Shown: in pieces, positions 6,347 to 15,083 of the stretch
Layout: each line of letters opens with the position of its first letter
Numbering within the stretch: the first letter of the stretch is position 1
Origin: Streptomyces sp. SCUT-3
GTDB lineage: Bacteria; Actinomycetota; Actinomycetes; Streptomycetales; Streptomycetaceae
Reading direction: 5' to 3'
Assembly (NCBI RefSeq): GCF_014083985.1
Contig: NZ_CP046907.1
Span: 5,838,501-5,902,500, forward strand
Length of the DNA stretch: 64,000 nt
The notes under the pieces: model-generated
Told to the model about the DNA's origin: nothing
Databases searched by the model: none
The model's input: only the letters and a program-made list of their open reading frames with translations
Program-made: the position numbers and the translations under genes

Positions 6347-9184
6347 ATGGGCTCCCTGGACCCGGTGGGGGCCACGGACGTCGAATCCCCCGCAACGGCC
6401 GCAGCCGCACCGCCCGGCCCGGCGGACAGACCCGCCGGGCCGGGCGGCCCGGCGGTTCAGAGCCTGCCCCCGCAGGAGGTCTTCGCGGCGCTGGGCACCT
6501 CCCCGCGCGGGCTCGCGCCCGAACGGGCGGCGGAGCTGCGCGGGCTCCACGGCACCAACGAACTGCCCCGCGCGGGCCGGCGCGGCGCCTGGCGGATGCT
6601 GGCGTCGCAGTTCACCGACCTGTTCGCGGTCGTGCTGCTGATCGCCTCGGGCATCACCTTCCTGGCGTACACCCTGGAGGAACCCCGGACCACGGGCACC
6701 CTGTACCTGGCGATCTCGATCCTGTGCGTGGTCGCCCTCAACGCGGTCATCGGCTTCGCTCAGGAGTACTCCGCCGAACGCACCGCCGAGGCGCTGCAGG
6801 CGATGGTGCCCCACACCTGCCGGGTCCTGCGCGGCGGGACGCCGGCGGAGCTGCCGGTTTGGGAGCTGGTGCCGGGGGACGTCGTCATGCTGGAGGCCGG
6901 CGACGCGGTGCCGGCGGACTGCCGCCTGGTCGAGGCGCACGACGTCGCGGTGAACAACGCGGCGCTGACCGGGGAGAGCGACGCCGTGGCCCGCATCGCC
7001 GAACCGGTGGCGGCCGGGCCGCCCCTGGAGGCGCGCAACCTCGTCTTCATGGGGACCGACGCCGTGGCCGGCTCCGGCAGGGCGGTCGTCCTCACCACCG
7101 GCCAGGCCACCGAGTTCGGCCGCATCTTCCGCCTCACCGCCGCGGCCCCGCGGCAGAAGACGCCCCTGCAGCGCGAGGTCGCCTCGATGGCCCGCCGGGT
7201 CTCGGGCGCGGCCCTGGCGATCGGCGCGGTCATGTTCGCGCTGCGCACGGCCGGCGGGCAGCCGCTCGTGCCCTCGTTCGTCTTCGCCCTCGGGGTGATG
7301 GTCGCGCTCGTGCCCGAGGGGCTGCCGGCCACCCTGTCGGTGTCGCTGGCCATCGGGGTGCGGCGCATGGCCCGGCACAACGCCCTGATCAAACGGCTGG
7401 TGGCGGTGGAGGCCCTCGGCTCCACCACCGTGGTGTGCACGGACAAGACCGGCACGCTCACCCAGGCGGAGATGACCGTCGTGAACCTGTGGGCGGACGG
7501 CTCCCGGCACGCCGTCACTGGCGTGGGATACGCCCCGGTCGGGGCGGTGGAGGACCCCGGGCCGGTGCTGGGGCTGCTGAGGGCCGCCGGCCTGTGCAAC
7601 AACGCCCGGACGGTTCCGCCGAACGGCCGCAACGGGTGGCGTGTGCTCGGCGACACCACCGAGGGCGCGCTGCTGGTCGCCGCGGAGAAGGCCGGGATCG
7701 ACACGGCGGCCGCTCAGGCCGCCGCCCCGCGCACGGCGGAGTTCCCGTTCGACTCCGACCGCAAGCTGATGAGCACCGTGCACGAGACCCCCGACGGCCA
7801 CCTGGCCTGCGTCAAGGGGGCGCCGCAGGAACTGCTGGACCGCTGCGACCGGATCCACCGGGGCGGCGGGCCCCGGCCGCTGACCGGGGAGCAGCGCGCG
7901 GAGGTCCTCGCCGCGGGCGACGCCATGGCCGCGCAGGGGCTGCGCGTGCTGGCGGTGGCGCAGCGCAGCGTCGGCACGGCCCGGCCCGCGCAGCAGGAGG
8001 CGGAGTCCGGCCTGGTCCTGCTGGGCCTGGCGGGCATGCTCGACCCCCCGCGGCCGGAGGTCGTCGCGTCCGTCGACGCCTGCCGCCGGGCCGGCATCCG
8101 CATCGTCATGGTCACCGGCGACCACCCGCTGACCGCCGAGGCCATCGCCCGCCGGGTGGGCATCGTGCGCCGCCCCGACCCGCTCGTGGTCACCGGCGCG
8201 CAGATCGACGCCCTGGACGAGCACGGGATGGACACCCTCCTCGCCCGCCCCGGCGAACTCCTGCTGTGCCGGGTCAGCCCCGAGCACAAGATGCGCACCG
8301 TGGCCGCCCTGCAGCGGCGCGGCGAGGTCGTCGCCGTCACCGGCGACGGCGCCAACGACGCTCCCGCGCTCAAGCACGCCGACATCGGGGTCGCCATGGG
8401 GGTGACCGGCACCGACGTCGCCCGCGAGGCCGCGGACATGGTGCTGCTGGACGACTCCTTCGCCTCCATCGCCCGCGCAGTCGAGCAGGGACGGGCGGTC
8501 TACCGCAACATCCGCAAGTTCCTCGTCTACGTCTTCACCTCCAACGTCGGCGAACTCGTCCCCATCCTGGCCGCCACGTTCACCGGGTTCCCCCTGGTGC
8601 CCATCAACGCCGTGCAGGTCCTCGCGGTCGACCTGGGCTCCGACGTCCTGCCCGCCCTGGCCCTGGGCGCCGAGCGCCCCGAGCCCGACGTCATGGACCG
8701 CCCGCCCCGCCCCCGCGGCGAGCGGCTGTTCTCCTGGGAGGTCGTGCGGCGCATCCTGTTCCTCGGCGCCTTCCAGTCCCTGGGGGCGTGCGCCGTCTTC
8801 TTCTGGTACGTCAACGGCTCCGGGATCCCGTACGCCGACTTCACCGCGGACAGCCCGGTCTACCGCGAGGCGATCACCATGACCCACGCCGGGATCGTGC
8901 TCAGCCAGTTCTTCGCCTCCCTGGCCGTGCGCACCGACCGCGAGAGCGTCCTCCGGGTCGGCCTGCTGTCCAACCGCCGCCTGCTGGCCGCCGGGTTCCT
9001 GAGCATCGCCTTCATGGCCGCCGTCAGCTACCTGCCCGTGCTGCAGACGGTGTTCAACACCGCGCCGCTGGACGCGGTCCACTGGGCGGTCCTGGCCGCC
9101 TTCGGCGCCCTGCTGCTGGCTGCCGACGAGACCCGCAAGTGGGCCCTGCGCCACCGCGCCGCGCGGAAGGAGGCCGGACGGTGA
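6347..9184 (+). CDS. P-type (P2) cation-transporting ATPase
   Basis: 945-residue P2-type ATPase. The N-terminal cation-ATPase domain has LHGTNELP. It is followed by the actuator motif LTGES, M4 VALVPEGLPATLSVSLA, phosphorylation motif DKTGTLT, nucleotide-domain KGAP, P-domain MVTGDHPLTA and GDGANDAPALKHADIGVAMG, and a C-terminal membrane block with AVDLGSDVLPALALGAERP. PEGLP in M4 is shared with Ca2+ pumps, while the DLGSD-LPA stretch in M6 resembles Na+/K+/H+-ATPases, so the ion is uncertain (Ca2+, Na+ or Mg2+). Its stop is overlapped by the GTG of an RCK protein, and a second RCK gene follows. This suggests a nucleotide- or ion-sensing control of the pump. Confidence 0.92.
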   Translation: MGSLDPVGATDVESPATAAAAPPGPADRPAGPGGPAVQSLPPQEVFAALGTSPRGLAPERAAELRGLHGTNELPRAGRRGAWRMLASQFTDLFAVVLLIASGITFLAYTLEEPRTTGTLYLAISILCVVALNAVIGFAQEYSAERTAEALQAMVPHTCRVLRGGTPAELPVWELVPGDVVMLEAGDAVPADCRLVEAHDVAVNNAALTGESDAVARIAEPVAAGPPLEARNLVFMGTDAVAGSGRAVVLTTGQATEFGRIFRLTAAAPRQKTPLQREVASMARRVSGAALAIGAVMFALRTAGGQPLVPSFVFALGVMVALVPEGLPATLSVSLAIGVRRMARHNALIKRLVAVEALGSTTVVCTDKTGTLTQAEMTVVNLWADGSRHAVTGVGYAPVGAVEDPGPVLGLLRAAGLCNNARTVPPNGRNGWRVLGDTTEGALLVAAEKAGIDTAAAQAAAPRTAEFPFDSDRKLMSTVHETPDGHLACVKGAPQELLDRCDRIHRGGGPRPLTGEQRAEVLAAGDAMAAQGLRVLAVAQRSVGTARPAQQEAESGLVLLGLAGMLDPPRPEVVASVDACRRAGIRIVMVTGDHPLTAEAIARRVGIVRRPDPLVVTGAQIDALDEHGMDTLLARPGELLLCRVSPEHKMRTVAALQRRGEVVAVTGDGANDAPALKHADIGVAMGVTGTDVAREAADMVLLDDSFASIARAVEQGRAVYRNIRKFLVYVFTSNVGELVPILAATFTGFPLVPINAVQVLAVDLGSDVLPALALGAERPEPDVMDRPPRPRGERLFSWEVVRRILFLGAFQSLGACAVFFWYVNGSGIPYADFTADSPVYREAITMTHAGIVLSQFFASLAVRTDRESVLRVGLLSNRRLLAAGFLSIAFMAAVSYLPVLQTVFNTAPLDAVHWAVLAAFGALLLAADETRKWALRHRAARKEAGR

Positions 9185-9840
9185 GGGTGATCGTCGTCGG
9201 CTGCGGACAGGTGGGCTCCGCCCTCGCCGTCCGGCTGGCCGCCGAGGGCCACGACGTGCACGTCGTCGACCGCAGCCCCAAGGCCCGCCGGCTCCTCCCC
9301 GAGGCCTTCACCGGCCGCTTCCACGACGGCAACGGCTTCGACCGCACCGTCCTGGAGGGCGCCGGGATCGCCCGCGCCGACGCCCTCGTCGCGGTCACCT
9401 CGCGGGACAACAGCAACATCGTCACCGCCCGCACCGCCAAGGAGACCTACCGGGTCCCGATCGTCCTCTCCCGGGTCCACGACCCCCGCCGCGCCGACCT
9501 CTCCCACGAACTGGGCATCCCCACGATCGCCGAGGCCCACTGGGTGGTGCAGCAGCTGCACCGCATGCTGCTGCACCGCCACCTCGCGCCCGAACTCAGC
9601 TTCGGCAGCGGGGAGACCCTCCTGGTCCGCTCCCGGCTGCCCGCCCACCTGAGCGGCCGGCGGCTGTTCGACCTCGACGTGGACGGCGAGATCCGCGTCG
9701 TCGAGGCCACCCGCTCCGGCCGGTCCTTCCTGCCCGCCCGCACCACCGCGGCGGAACCGGGGGACCTGGTCACCTTCGCCGTCGCGGCCACCGCCCTGCA
9801 GCGGTTGCGCGGCTTCCTCGACAAGGAGCTCGGCACGTGA
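9181..9840 (+). CDS. TrkA-N/RCK (KTN) protein, first copy
   Basis: 219-residue cytoplasmic protein with an N-terminal Rossmann nucleotide-binding motif GCGQVGSALAVRLAAEGHDV, acidic end of strand 2 (VVDRS), and a C-terminal TrkA-C-type domain (LRSRLPAHLSGRRLFDLDV-like region). RCK/KTN proteins gate K+ transporters in response to NAD(H), ATP or cyclic di-AMP. It overlaps the ATPase by GTGA and the next RCK gene by GTGA, so all three are strictly co-translated. No Trk/Ktr channel is nearby. Either the channel is elsewhere or the ATPase is the regulated partner. Confidence 0.88.
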   Translation: MRVIVVGCGQVGSALAVRLAAEGHDVHVVDRSPKARRLLPEAFTGRFHDGNGFDRTVLEGAGIARADALVAVTSRDNSNIVTARTAKETYRVPIVLSRVHDPRRADLSHELGIPTIAEAHWVVQQLHRMLLHRHLAPELSFGSGETLLVRSRLPAHLSGRRLFDLDVDGEIRVVEATRSGRSFLPARTTAAEPGDLVTFAVAATALQRLRGFLDKELGT

Positions 9841-10493
9841 GAGTCGTCGTCGCCGGGGCCGGACGCCTCGGCAGCCAGACCGCCCGGGCCCTCGCTGCCG
9901 CGCACAACGACGTCACCCTCGTCGACATCGACGACGACCGCCTCGCCGCGCTCGCGGACCGCTTCCCGGCCCGCCTGGTGGCCGGGGACGCCGGCGACCC
10001 CGCCCTGCTCGAACGCGCCGGCGCGTACACCGCCGACCTGCTGATCGCCACCACCGGCAACGACGACGACAACCTCGTCATCAGTCTGCTGGCCAAACGC
10101 CGCTTCGCCGTCCCCCGGGTCGCGGCCCGGGTCAACGACACCGAGAACACCTGGCTGTTCGACCACCGGTGGGGCGTCGACACCGCCGTCCCCACCGCGG
10201 CCCCGCTGATCTCCCTCATCGAGGAGGCCACCGAGGCCGCCGACACCGTCGCCCTGCTGCGCCTGAGCAGGGCGGGCGTCACCGTGATCGAGACCGCCAT
10301 CACCGCGCACTCGCGCACCGCCGGCCGGCCCCTCGCCGAGGTCCGCCTGCCGTCCGGGACCGTCGTCGCCACCGTCGTCCGCGGCGGCCGCCCCACCGTG
10401 CCCGACCCGCGGCTGCGCCTGGCCCCCGGCGACGAACTCCTCCTGGTCTCCCACTCCGCCACCGAGGACGAGGTCCGCGCCGCCTTCCAGTAG
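9837..10493 (+). CDS. TrkA-N/RCK (KTN) protein, second copy
   Basis: 218-residue paralogue of the preceding protein. Rossmann motif GAGRLGSQTARALAAAHNDV, acidic VDIDDDR, then DAGDPALLERAGAY and TGNDDDNLVISLLAKRRF typical of KTN domains, and a C-terminal RCK-C domain ending in LAPGDELLLVSHSATEDEV. Actinobacterial genomes commonly carry such adjacent pairs, thought to form hetero-octameric rings. The overlap with the upstream gene (GTGA) and the hairpin directly after its stop mark it as the operon's last gene. Confidence 0.88.
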   Translation: MRVVVAGAGRLGSQTARALAAAHNDVTLVDIDDDRLAALADRFPARLVAGDAGDPALLERAGAYTADLLIATTGNDDDNLVISLLAKRRFAVPRVAARVNDTENTWLFDHRWGVDTAVPTAAPLISLIEEATEAADTVALLRLSRAGVTVIETAITAHSRTAGRPLAEVRLPSGTVVATVVRGGRPTVPDPRLRLAPGDELLLVSHSATEDEVRAAFQ

Positions 10494-10498
10494 CCGCG

Positions 10499-10528
10499 TG
10501 CCGGCCCGCGGGCGGTCCCGGGCCGGCA
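10499..10528 (+). terminator. Hairpin ending the ATPase-RCK operon
   Basis: 10-bp perfect stem (10499-10508 with 10519-10528, arm TGCCGGCCCG) with a 10-nt loop, starting six bases after the last stop codon. No U-tract. Confidence 0.5.
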
Positions 10529-10564
10529 GCGGCCCCCGGGGGAGGGACGGCGGGGCGCCGGGTG

Positions 10565-10579
10565 TCCCGCTGAACGGGC
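10565..10579 (+). promoter_or_regulatory. Regulon palindrome, site 1 (upstream of iclR gene)
   Basis: TCCCGCTGAACGGGC, the first of nine matching palindromes in this locus. A TACGTT candidate -10 starts at 10615, 43 bp from the palindrome centre (about -55), slightly further than at the other promoters. Its presence here suggests autoregulation of the IclR gene. Confidence 0.65.
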
Positions 10580-10685
10580 CGTGCAGACCTCTTCCGTCCC
10601 CGGGGAGCGCCTGCTACGTTTCAAACCAGAATTCATTTCATTTTTGCGAGCTTCTGCCGCCCTGGCGATGGATCCGGAGGCCCCG

Positions 10686-11582
10686 ATGACACTCGTCGAC
10701 TCGACCCAGCCCGTGACCGGAACGCCCGAAAAGGGCCCCCTCCCGCTGTCCATGGTCGAGCGCATGACGCTGATCATCGACGCCTTCGAACGCCGGTCCT
10801 CGCGGCTGACGCTGGAGGAGGTGGCGTGCCGCACCGGGCTGCCCCGGTCGACCGCGCACCGCATCCTGGACCAGCTCGTGCGCTGCCAGTGGCTGAACCA
10901 CACCCCGTACGGGTACGGGCTGGGACGCCGGGTGCTGGGACCGGAGGGGCAGGACGGCCTGCAGACGGAGATCCGCACCGCGGCCGCCCCGCTGCTGCAC
11001 GAACTCCACCTGCGCACCAACATGGTGGTGCACCTGGCGGTGCTGGACGGCGCCGAGGTGGTCTACCTGGACAAGGTGGGGGGCCGGTTCGCCAGCGGAC
11101 TGCCGTCCCGGGTCGGCGGACGGGCCCTCGCCCACGCCACCGGCGTGGGCAAGGCGATCCTGGCCCGGCTGGAGCCGGAGCGCGTGGACGAGCTGCTGCC
11201 GGCCCGGCTGCCCCGGAGCACCGGCCGCACCATCGGCGACCTGGCCACCCTGCGGCAGGAACTGGACCGCATCCGGCGGCGGCACGGACTGGCCTTCGAA
11301 CGCGGCGAGGCGTCCGCCGGAGTGGCCTGCGTGGCGGCGGCACTGCGCGGGCCGGAGGGGCCGGTGGCGGCCCTGTCGCTGTGCGGGGACGAGCGGACGG
11401 CCCCCCTGGAGCGGGTCGCGCCACTGGTGGTCGACGCCGCCCGGGAGGCGTCCCGGATCCTCTTCCCCGACGCGGGGACGGCCCGCCGGCCCCGCAGGGC
11501 GCCGCAGCCGCCGGGGCGCACCTGGTCCCCCGAGACCATGGTGCGACTGGTCTCCGCCGGCCACGACGACACGTGGATGTGA
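10686..11582 (+). CDS. IclR-family transcriptional regulator
   Basis: 298-residue protein with an N-terminal winged HTH (LTLEEVACRTGLPRSTAHRILDQLVRCQWL) and a C-terminal IclR effector domain (GGRALAHATGVGKAILARLEP; RRHGLAFERGEASAGVACVAA). IclR proteins often activate aromatic or steroid catabolic genes from 15-bp-class palindromes. ATG 10686 was chosen: GGAGG lies 5 bases upstream, whereas the in-frame start at 10581 lies within the promoter region. It is the first gene of the steroid locus and carries the recurring TCCCG-N5-CGGGA palindrome upstream. The inference that it is the pathway activator rests on this co-occurrence. Confidence 0.9.
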   Translation: MTLVDSTQPVTGTPEKGPLPLSMVERMTLIIDAFERRSSRLTLEEVACRTGLPRSTAHRILDQLVRCQWLNHTPYGYGLGRRVLGPEGQDGLQTEIRTAAAPLLHELHLRTNMVVHLAVLDGAEVVYLDKVGGRFASGLPSRVGGRALAHATGVGKAILARLEPERVDELLPARLPRSTGRTIGDLATLRQELDRIRRRHGLAFERGEASAGVACVAAALRGPEGPVAALSLCGDERTAPLERVAPLVVDAAREASRILFPDAGTARRPRRAPQPPGRTWSPETMVRLVSAGHDDTWM

Positions 11583-11634
11583 CCGCCGCGGACGCACCCG
11601 GGACCCGCGCCGGCCGCGCCCCGCGCGGCGGCGC

Positions 11635-12204
11635 TCAGCCCCAGTGGTCGCCCCAGCCCCAGGACGGCGGCGGCAGCGTGCCGGCGTCGGGCTCGTCCAG
11701 GCCGAAGCGGCCCCGGTAGAACAGCATGGGCCGCCCGTCGCCGTCGGCCTCCAGCTCCAGCACCCTGCCGATCACCACGTCGTGGTCGCCGGCCGTGTGC
11801 ACCGTCTCCACCTGCGCGTGCACCCGCATCAGCACCTCGCGCAGGGACGGCGTCCCCCAGCGCGACACGTCCCACTCCAGCCCCTCGTACTTCAGGCCCC
11901 GGCCGGAGCCGAACCGCGCGCAGACGTCGCCCTGGTGCTCGGCGAGCACGTTGACGCAGAAGCGCCCCGCGGCGCGGATCCGCGGCCAGGCCCGTCCCCG
12001 GTGGTCGGCGCAGAACAGCACCAGCGGCGGGTCCAGCGAGACCGACGCGAACGACTGGCAGGCGAACCCGACCGGCCCGTCCCCGTCAGCCCCCGTCACC
12101 ACCGTGACGCCGGTGGCGAACCTCCCCATGACCGCACGCATCCGCGCGGGAGTGGGGATGCGGGGGTCCGCGGACTCCACCAGGGAGAGCGCATCGGTCG
12201 ACAT
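11635..12204 (-). CDS. hsaB: Flavin reductase of 3-HSA hydroxylase (HsaB)
   Basis: 189-residue protein of the flavin reductase (FMN-binding split barrel) family. MGRFATGVTVVTGADGDGPV and FACQSFASVSLDPPLVLFCA are the family's flavin-binding segments. HsaB supplies reduced flavin to HsaA, which hydroxylates 3-HSA to the catechol 3,4-DHSA in ring A degradation. A GGAGGTGG site precedes ATG 12204. It is divergent from hsaD. A TACGTT -10 on the minus strand (12264-12259) lies 51 bp from the regulon palindrome at 12296. The C-terminus is slightly extended (PPPSWGWGDHWG). The hsaB assignment relies on family plus context. Confidence 0.85.
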   Translation of the reverse strand: MSTDALSLVESADPRIPTPARMRAVMGRFATGVTVVTGADGDGPVGFACQSFASVSLDPPLVLFCADHRGRAWPRIRAAGRFCVNVLAEHQGDVCARFGSGRGLKYEGLEWDVSRWGTPSLREVLMRVHAQVETVHTAGDHDVVIGRVLELEADGDGRPMLFYRGRFGLDEPDAGTLPPPSWGWGDHWG

Positions 12205-12295
12205 GCGGGTCCACCTCCGATCGCGGCCGCCGGCGGGCGCCGGCGGCGTCGTCCCACGAACGTAGGGCCCGGGGCGACGGCCGCCCCCGGGGCGG

Positions 12296-12310
12296 TCCCG
12301 TTCAGTGGAA
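12296..12310 (-). promoter_or_regulatory. Regulon palindrome, site 2 (hsaB promoter)
   Basis: TCCCGTTCAGTGGAA, an imperfect copy. On the minus strand TACGTT begins at 12264, placing the palindrome centre at about -51 relative to the predicted start of hsaB transcription. Confidence 0.6.
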
Positions 12311-12366
12311 GCGTGTTCAGTTCCGGGAGCGGGCCGGCCGCCCCGCCCCGCGGCCGCCCCGCCCGG

Positions 12367-12381
12367 TCCCGCTGATCGGGA
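12367..12381 (+). promoter_or_regulatory. Regulon palindrome, site 3 (hsaD promoter)
   Basis: TCCCGCTGATCGGGA with perfect 5-bp arms. TAGCGT begins at 12412, so the centre is at -50 from the predicted start. No -35-like hexamer is seen at the expected place, which suggests activator dependence. Confidence 0.7.
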
Positions 12382-12489
12382 CGGCACCCGCGGCGCCCGC
12401 CGGGCCGGGGCTAGCGTCCCGGCACCGGCCGCGCACCGCACCCCGCGCACCGGCCCCTCCCGACCGTGCTTCCCCGACCGAGGCGGACG

Positions 12490-13365
12490 ATGACGACTGA
12501 CCCGAGCCACCAGGACACCCTCCGCGAGCTGGCCACGGACCGCGGCGTCCTGCGGTACCACGAGGCCGGCCAGGGCCCGCCGCTGCTGCTGCTGCACGGC
12601 TCCGGCCCCGGCGTCACCGGCTGGCGCAACTACCGCGGCAACCTGCCCGCCCTCGCCGAGCACTTCCGCTGCCTGGTGCTGGAGTTCCCCGGCTTCGGGG
12701 TCAGCGACCCCGTGGACGGCCACCCGATGGCGACGGCGCTGGACTCCGCGGTCCGCTTCCTCGACGGGCTGGGCCTGGACCGGGTGCGGGTGATCGGCAA
12801 CTCGATGGGCGGCATCGTCGCCACCCGGCTGGCGATCGAGCACCCCGGGCGCGTGGAGCGGCTGGTCACCATCGGCGGCATGGGCAAGAACCTGTGGAGC
12901 ACGGACACCTCCGAGGGCATCAACCTGCTGATGGAGTTCACCGAGAACCCCACCCGCGAGGCCCTGGTCCGCTGGCTGCGCTCCATGGTCCACGACCCGG
13001 CCCTGGTCACCGAGGAACTGATCGAGGAACGCTGGGCCCAGGCCACCGAGCCGGCCACGCTCGCCGCCGCCCGCAGGATGTACGGCAGGGCCGCGTTCGC
13101 CGCCCGCGCCGCCGCGGCGCGCACCTCCGACGCCACCCCCTACTGGGCGGAGCTCCACAGGGTGAAGGCCCCCACCCTGCTCACCTGGGGCCGCGACGAC
13201 CGGGTCAGCCCGGTCGACATGTCCGTCCTGCCGATGCGCACCCTCCCCAAGGGCGAACTGCACGTCTTTCCCGACTGCGGGCACTGGGTCATGATCGAAC
13301 AGAAGGCCGCCTTCGAAAGCGCCGTGCTCGCGTTCCTCACCCGCACCGACGAGAACGGGCACTGA
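12490..13365 (+). CDS. hsaD: 4,9-DSHA hydrolase (HsaD), meta-cleavage product hydrolase
   Basis: 291-residue alpha/beta hydrolase of the C-C bond hydrolase (BphD/HsaD) type. Oxyanion segment LLLHGSGPG, nucleophile elbow GNSMGG (Ser), acid TWGRDDRVSP (Asp) and CGHW (His) complete the triad. HsaD splits the ring-A meta-cleavage product 4,9-DSHA into 2-hydroxyhexa-2,4-dienoate and the C/D-ring propanoate DOHNAA (HIP). ATG 12490 heads a compact operon: kstD starts three bases after its stop. The regulon palindrome and TAGCGT box lie upstream. Length equals that of the mycobacterial HsaD. Confidence 0.9.
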   Translation: MTTDPSHQDTLRELATDRGVLRYHEAGQGPPLLLLHGSGPGVTGWRNYRGNLPALAEHFRCLVLEFPGFGVSDPVDGHPMATALDSAVRFLDGLGLDRVRVIGNSMGGIVATRLAIEHPGRVERLVTIGGMGKNLWSTDTSEGINLLMEFTENPTREALVRWLRSMVHDPALVTEELIEERWAQATEPATLAAARRMYGRAAFAARAAAARTSDATPYWAELHRVKAPTLLTWGRDDRVSPVDMSVLPMRTLPKGELHVFPDCGHWVMIEQKAAFESAVLAFLTRTDENGH

Positions 13366-13368
13366 ACG

Positions 13369-15066
13369 ATGAACCGGCCACCGAACCGAACCACCGGGCA
13401 GTCCCCGAACCGGGACTGGGACCACGAGGTCGACTTCCTGATCGTCGGCAGCGGCGGCGGGGGGATGGCCGCCGCCCTCAGCGCCGCCGACGCCGGACTG
13501 GACACCCTGATCGTCGAGAAGGGCCGCAAGTTCGGCGGCTCCACCGCGATCTCCGGCGGCGGTATCTGGATCCCGAACAACCCCACCCTGCGCCGCGCGG
13601 GCGCCGGCGACGACCCCGACTCCGTCCTGCGCTACCTGCGCGCCATCACCGCGGGCGAGGTGCCCGAGGCACGGCTCCGGGCCTTCGTCCACCAGGGCCC
13701 GGTGCTGATGGACATGCTCGACCGCAGCAGGCACCTGAAGTTCTTCTGGGTCAAGGGGTACGCCGACTACCACCCCGAGGAGGAGGGCGGCCGGCCCCTG
13801 GGCCGCACCGTCGAGGCGCGCCCCTTCAACACCCGCAGGCTGCGCGAGGACGAGGCCTTCCAGCGGCCCAACACCATGAAGGGCCCCCTGGGCCTGTGGG
13901 TGACCGCCAAGGACTACCACGACCTGGCCATGGTCAAGCGCACCTGGAGGGGCCGCCGCGCCTCCCTGGTCGCCGCCTGGCGGGTCTCCTCCAACCTGGT
14001 CGCCCGCCGCCACATGGCCACCGGCGGACGCGCCCTGGTGGCCCGGCTGCGGATGGCGCTCAAGGACGCCGGCGTACCCCTGTGGCTGAAGTCCCCCATG
14101 CGCGAACTGGTCCAGGACGCCTCCGGGGCGGTCACCGGCGCCGTCGTCGAACGAGATGGCCGCACCGTGCGGATCGGCGCCCGCCGCGGCGTGCTCCTGG
14201 CCACCGGAGGCTTCGACCACAACCAGCGGATGCGCGACGCCCACCTGCCCGAGGGCGGCACGGAGGACATCAGCGCCGGCGCCCGGGAGATCACCGGCGA
14301 CGGCATCCTGGCCGGGCAGGCGGCCGGCGCCGCACTGGACCTGATGGACGACGCCTGGTGGATGCCCTCGGTCAGGCACCCGGCCGGCGCGGTGATCCCC
14401 CTGGTCTCCGAGCGCTGCATCCCCCCGTCGGTGATCGTCTCCGCCCGGGGCGAGCGGTTCACCAACGAGTCGGCGCCCTACGTCAACTTCGTCCACGACC
14501 AGCTCGCCGGCGGCCACGTCCCCGCCTGGTTCGTCATGGACGCCAAGGCCCGCTCCCGCTACCCGTTCGCCCAGGTCCTGCCCGGCGCGCCGTTCCCCGC
14601 CGCGTTCTACGACAAGGGCATCGTGCACCGGGCCGACACCCTCGCCGGGCTCGCCGACGCCATCTGCGTCCCCGCGGACGCCCTGCAGCGCACCGTGGAG
14701 CGGTTCAACGGCTTCGCCCGCGCCGGCCGGGACGAGGACTTCGGCCGCGGCGACAGCGCCTACGACCGCTACTACGGCGACCCCACCCTGAAGAACCCCA
14801 ACCTGGACGAGATCACCAGGGCGCCCTTCTACGCCGTCCGCATCGAGGCCGGCGACCTGGGCACCAAGGGCGGCCTGGTGTGCGACGAGCACAGCCGGGT
14901 GCTGCGCCCCGACGGCAGCACCGTCCCCGGCCTGTACGCCACCGGCAACACCTCCGCCTCGGTGATGGGCCGCGAGTACGCCGGGGCCGGCGCCACCATC
15001 GGCCCGTCGATGGTCTTCGGCCACATCGCGGCCCGGCACGCCGCAGGCCTCCCGCACCCGCAGTGA
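13369..15066 (+). CDS. kstD: 3-ketosteroid-delta1-dehydrogenase (KstD)
   Basis: 565-residue FAD-binding dehydrogenase. FAD motif [19 protein letters not shown] and the second glycine motif [18 protein letters not shown] are typical KstD signatures. The C-terminal stretch [20 protein letters not shown] followed by [10 protein letters not shown] is the substrate/cofactor loop found in classical KstD proteins. It introduces the C1-C2 double bond of 3-ketosteroids; with 9alpha-hydroxylation this opens ring B. The gene lies between hsaD (3-bp gap) and kshB (17-bp gap). Of the three KstD-like proteins here it is the intact one and the closest to characterised KstD by signature. Confidence 0.9.
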   Translation: MNRPPNRTTGQSPNRDWDHEVDFLIVGSGGGGMAAALSAADAGLDTLIVEKGRKFGGSTAISGGGIWIPNNPTLRRAGAGDDPDSVLRYLRAITAGEVPEARLRAFVHQGPVLMDMLDRSRHLKFFWVKGYADYHPEEEGGRPLGRTVEARPFNTRRLREDEAFQRPNTMKGPLGLWVTAKDYHDLAMVKRTWRGRRASLVAAWRVSSNLVARRHMATGGRALVARLRMALKDAGVPLWLKSPMRELVQDASGAVTGAVVERDGRTVRIGARRGVLLATGGFDHNQRMRDAHLPEGGTEDISAGAREITGDGILAGQAAGAALDLMDDAWWMPSVRHPAGAVIPLVSERCIPPSVIVSARGERFTNESAPYVNFVHDQLAGGHVPAWFVMDAKARSRYPFAQVLPGAPFPAAFYDKGIVHRADTLAGLADAICVPADALQRTVERFNGFARAGRDEDFGRGDSAYDRYYGDPTLKNPNLDEITRAPFYAVRIEAGDLGTKGGLVCDEHSRVLRPDGSTVPGLYATGNTSASVMGREYAGAGATIGPSMVFGHIAARHAAGLPHPQ

Positions 15067-15083
15067 GCTCAGGAGTACTCCCC

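Noticed and set aside
6066-6347. Possible small gene before the ATPase
   Set aside because: No family signal, Arg/Pro/Ala-biased and built partly from a tandem repeat; kept as an observation, not called as CDS.
5087-9154. 1355-residue open frame on the minus strand opposite the ATPase
   Set aside because: Shadow frame of high-GC DNA; only its last 232 residues (the ADC-like protein) show family motifs, and the rest lies antisense to a clear P-type ATPase.
12208-15057. Upstream part of the very long minus-strand frame that ends in HsaB, antisense to hsaD and kstD
   Set aside because: Composition is Gly/Val/His-rich noise; only the last 189 residues (HsaB, starting at 12204 with a ribosome site) are protein-like.
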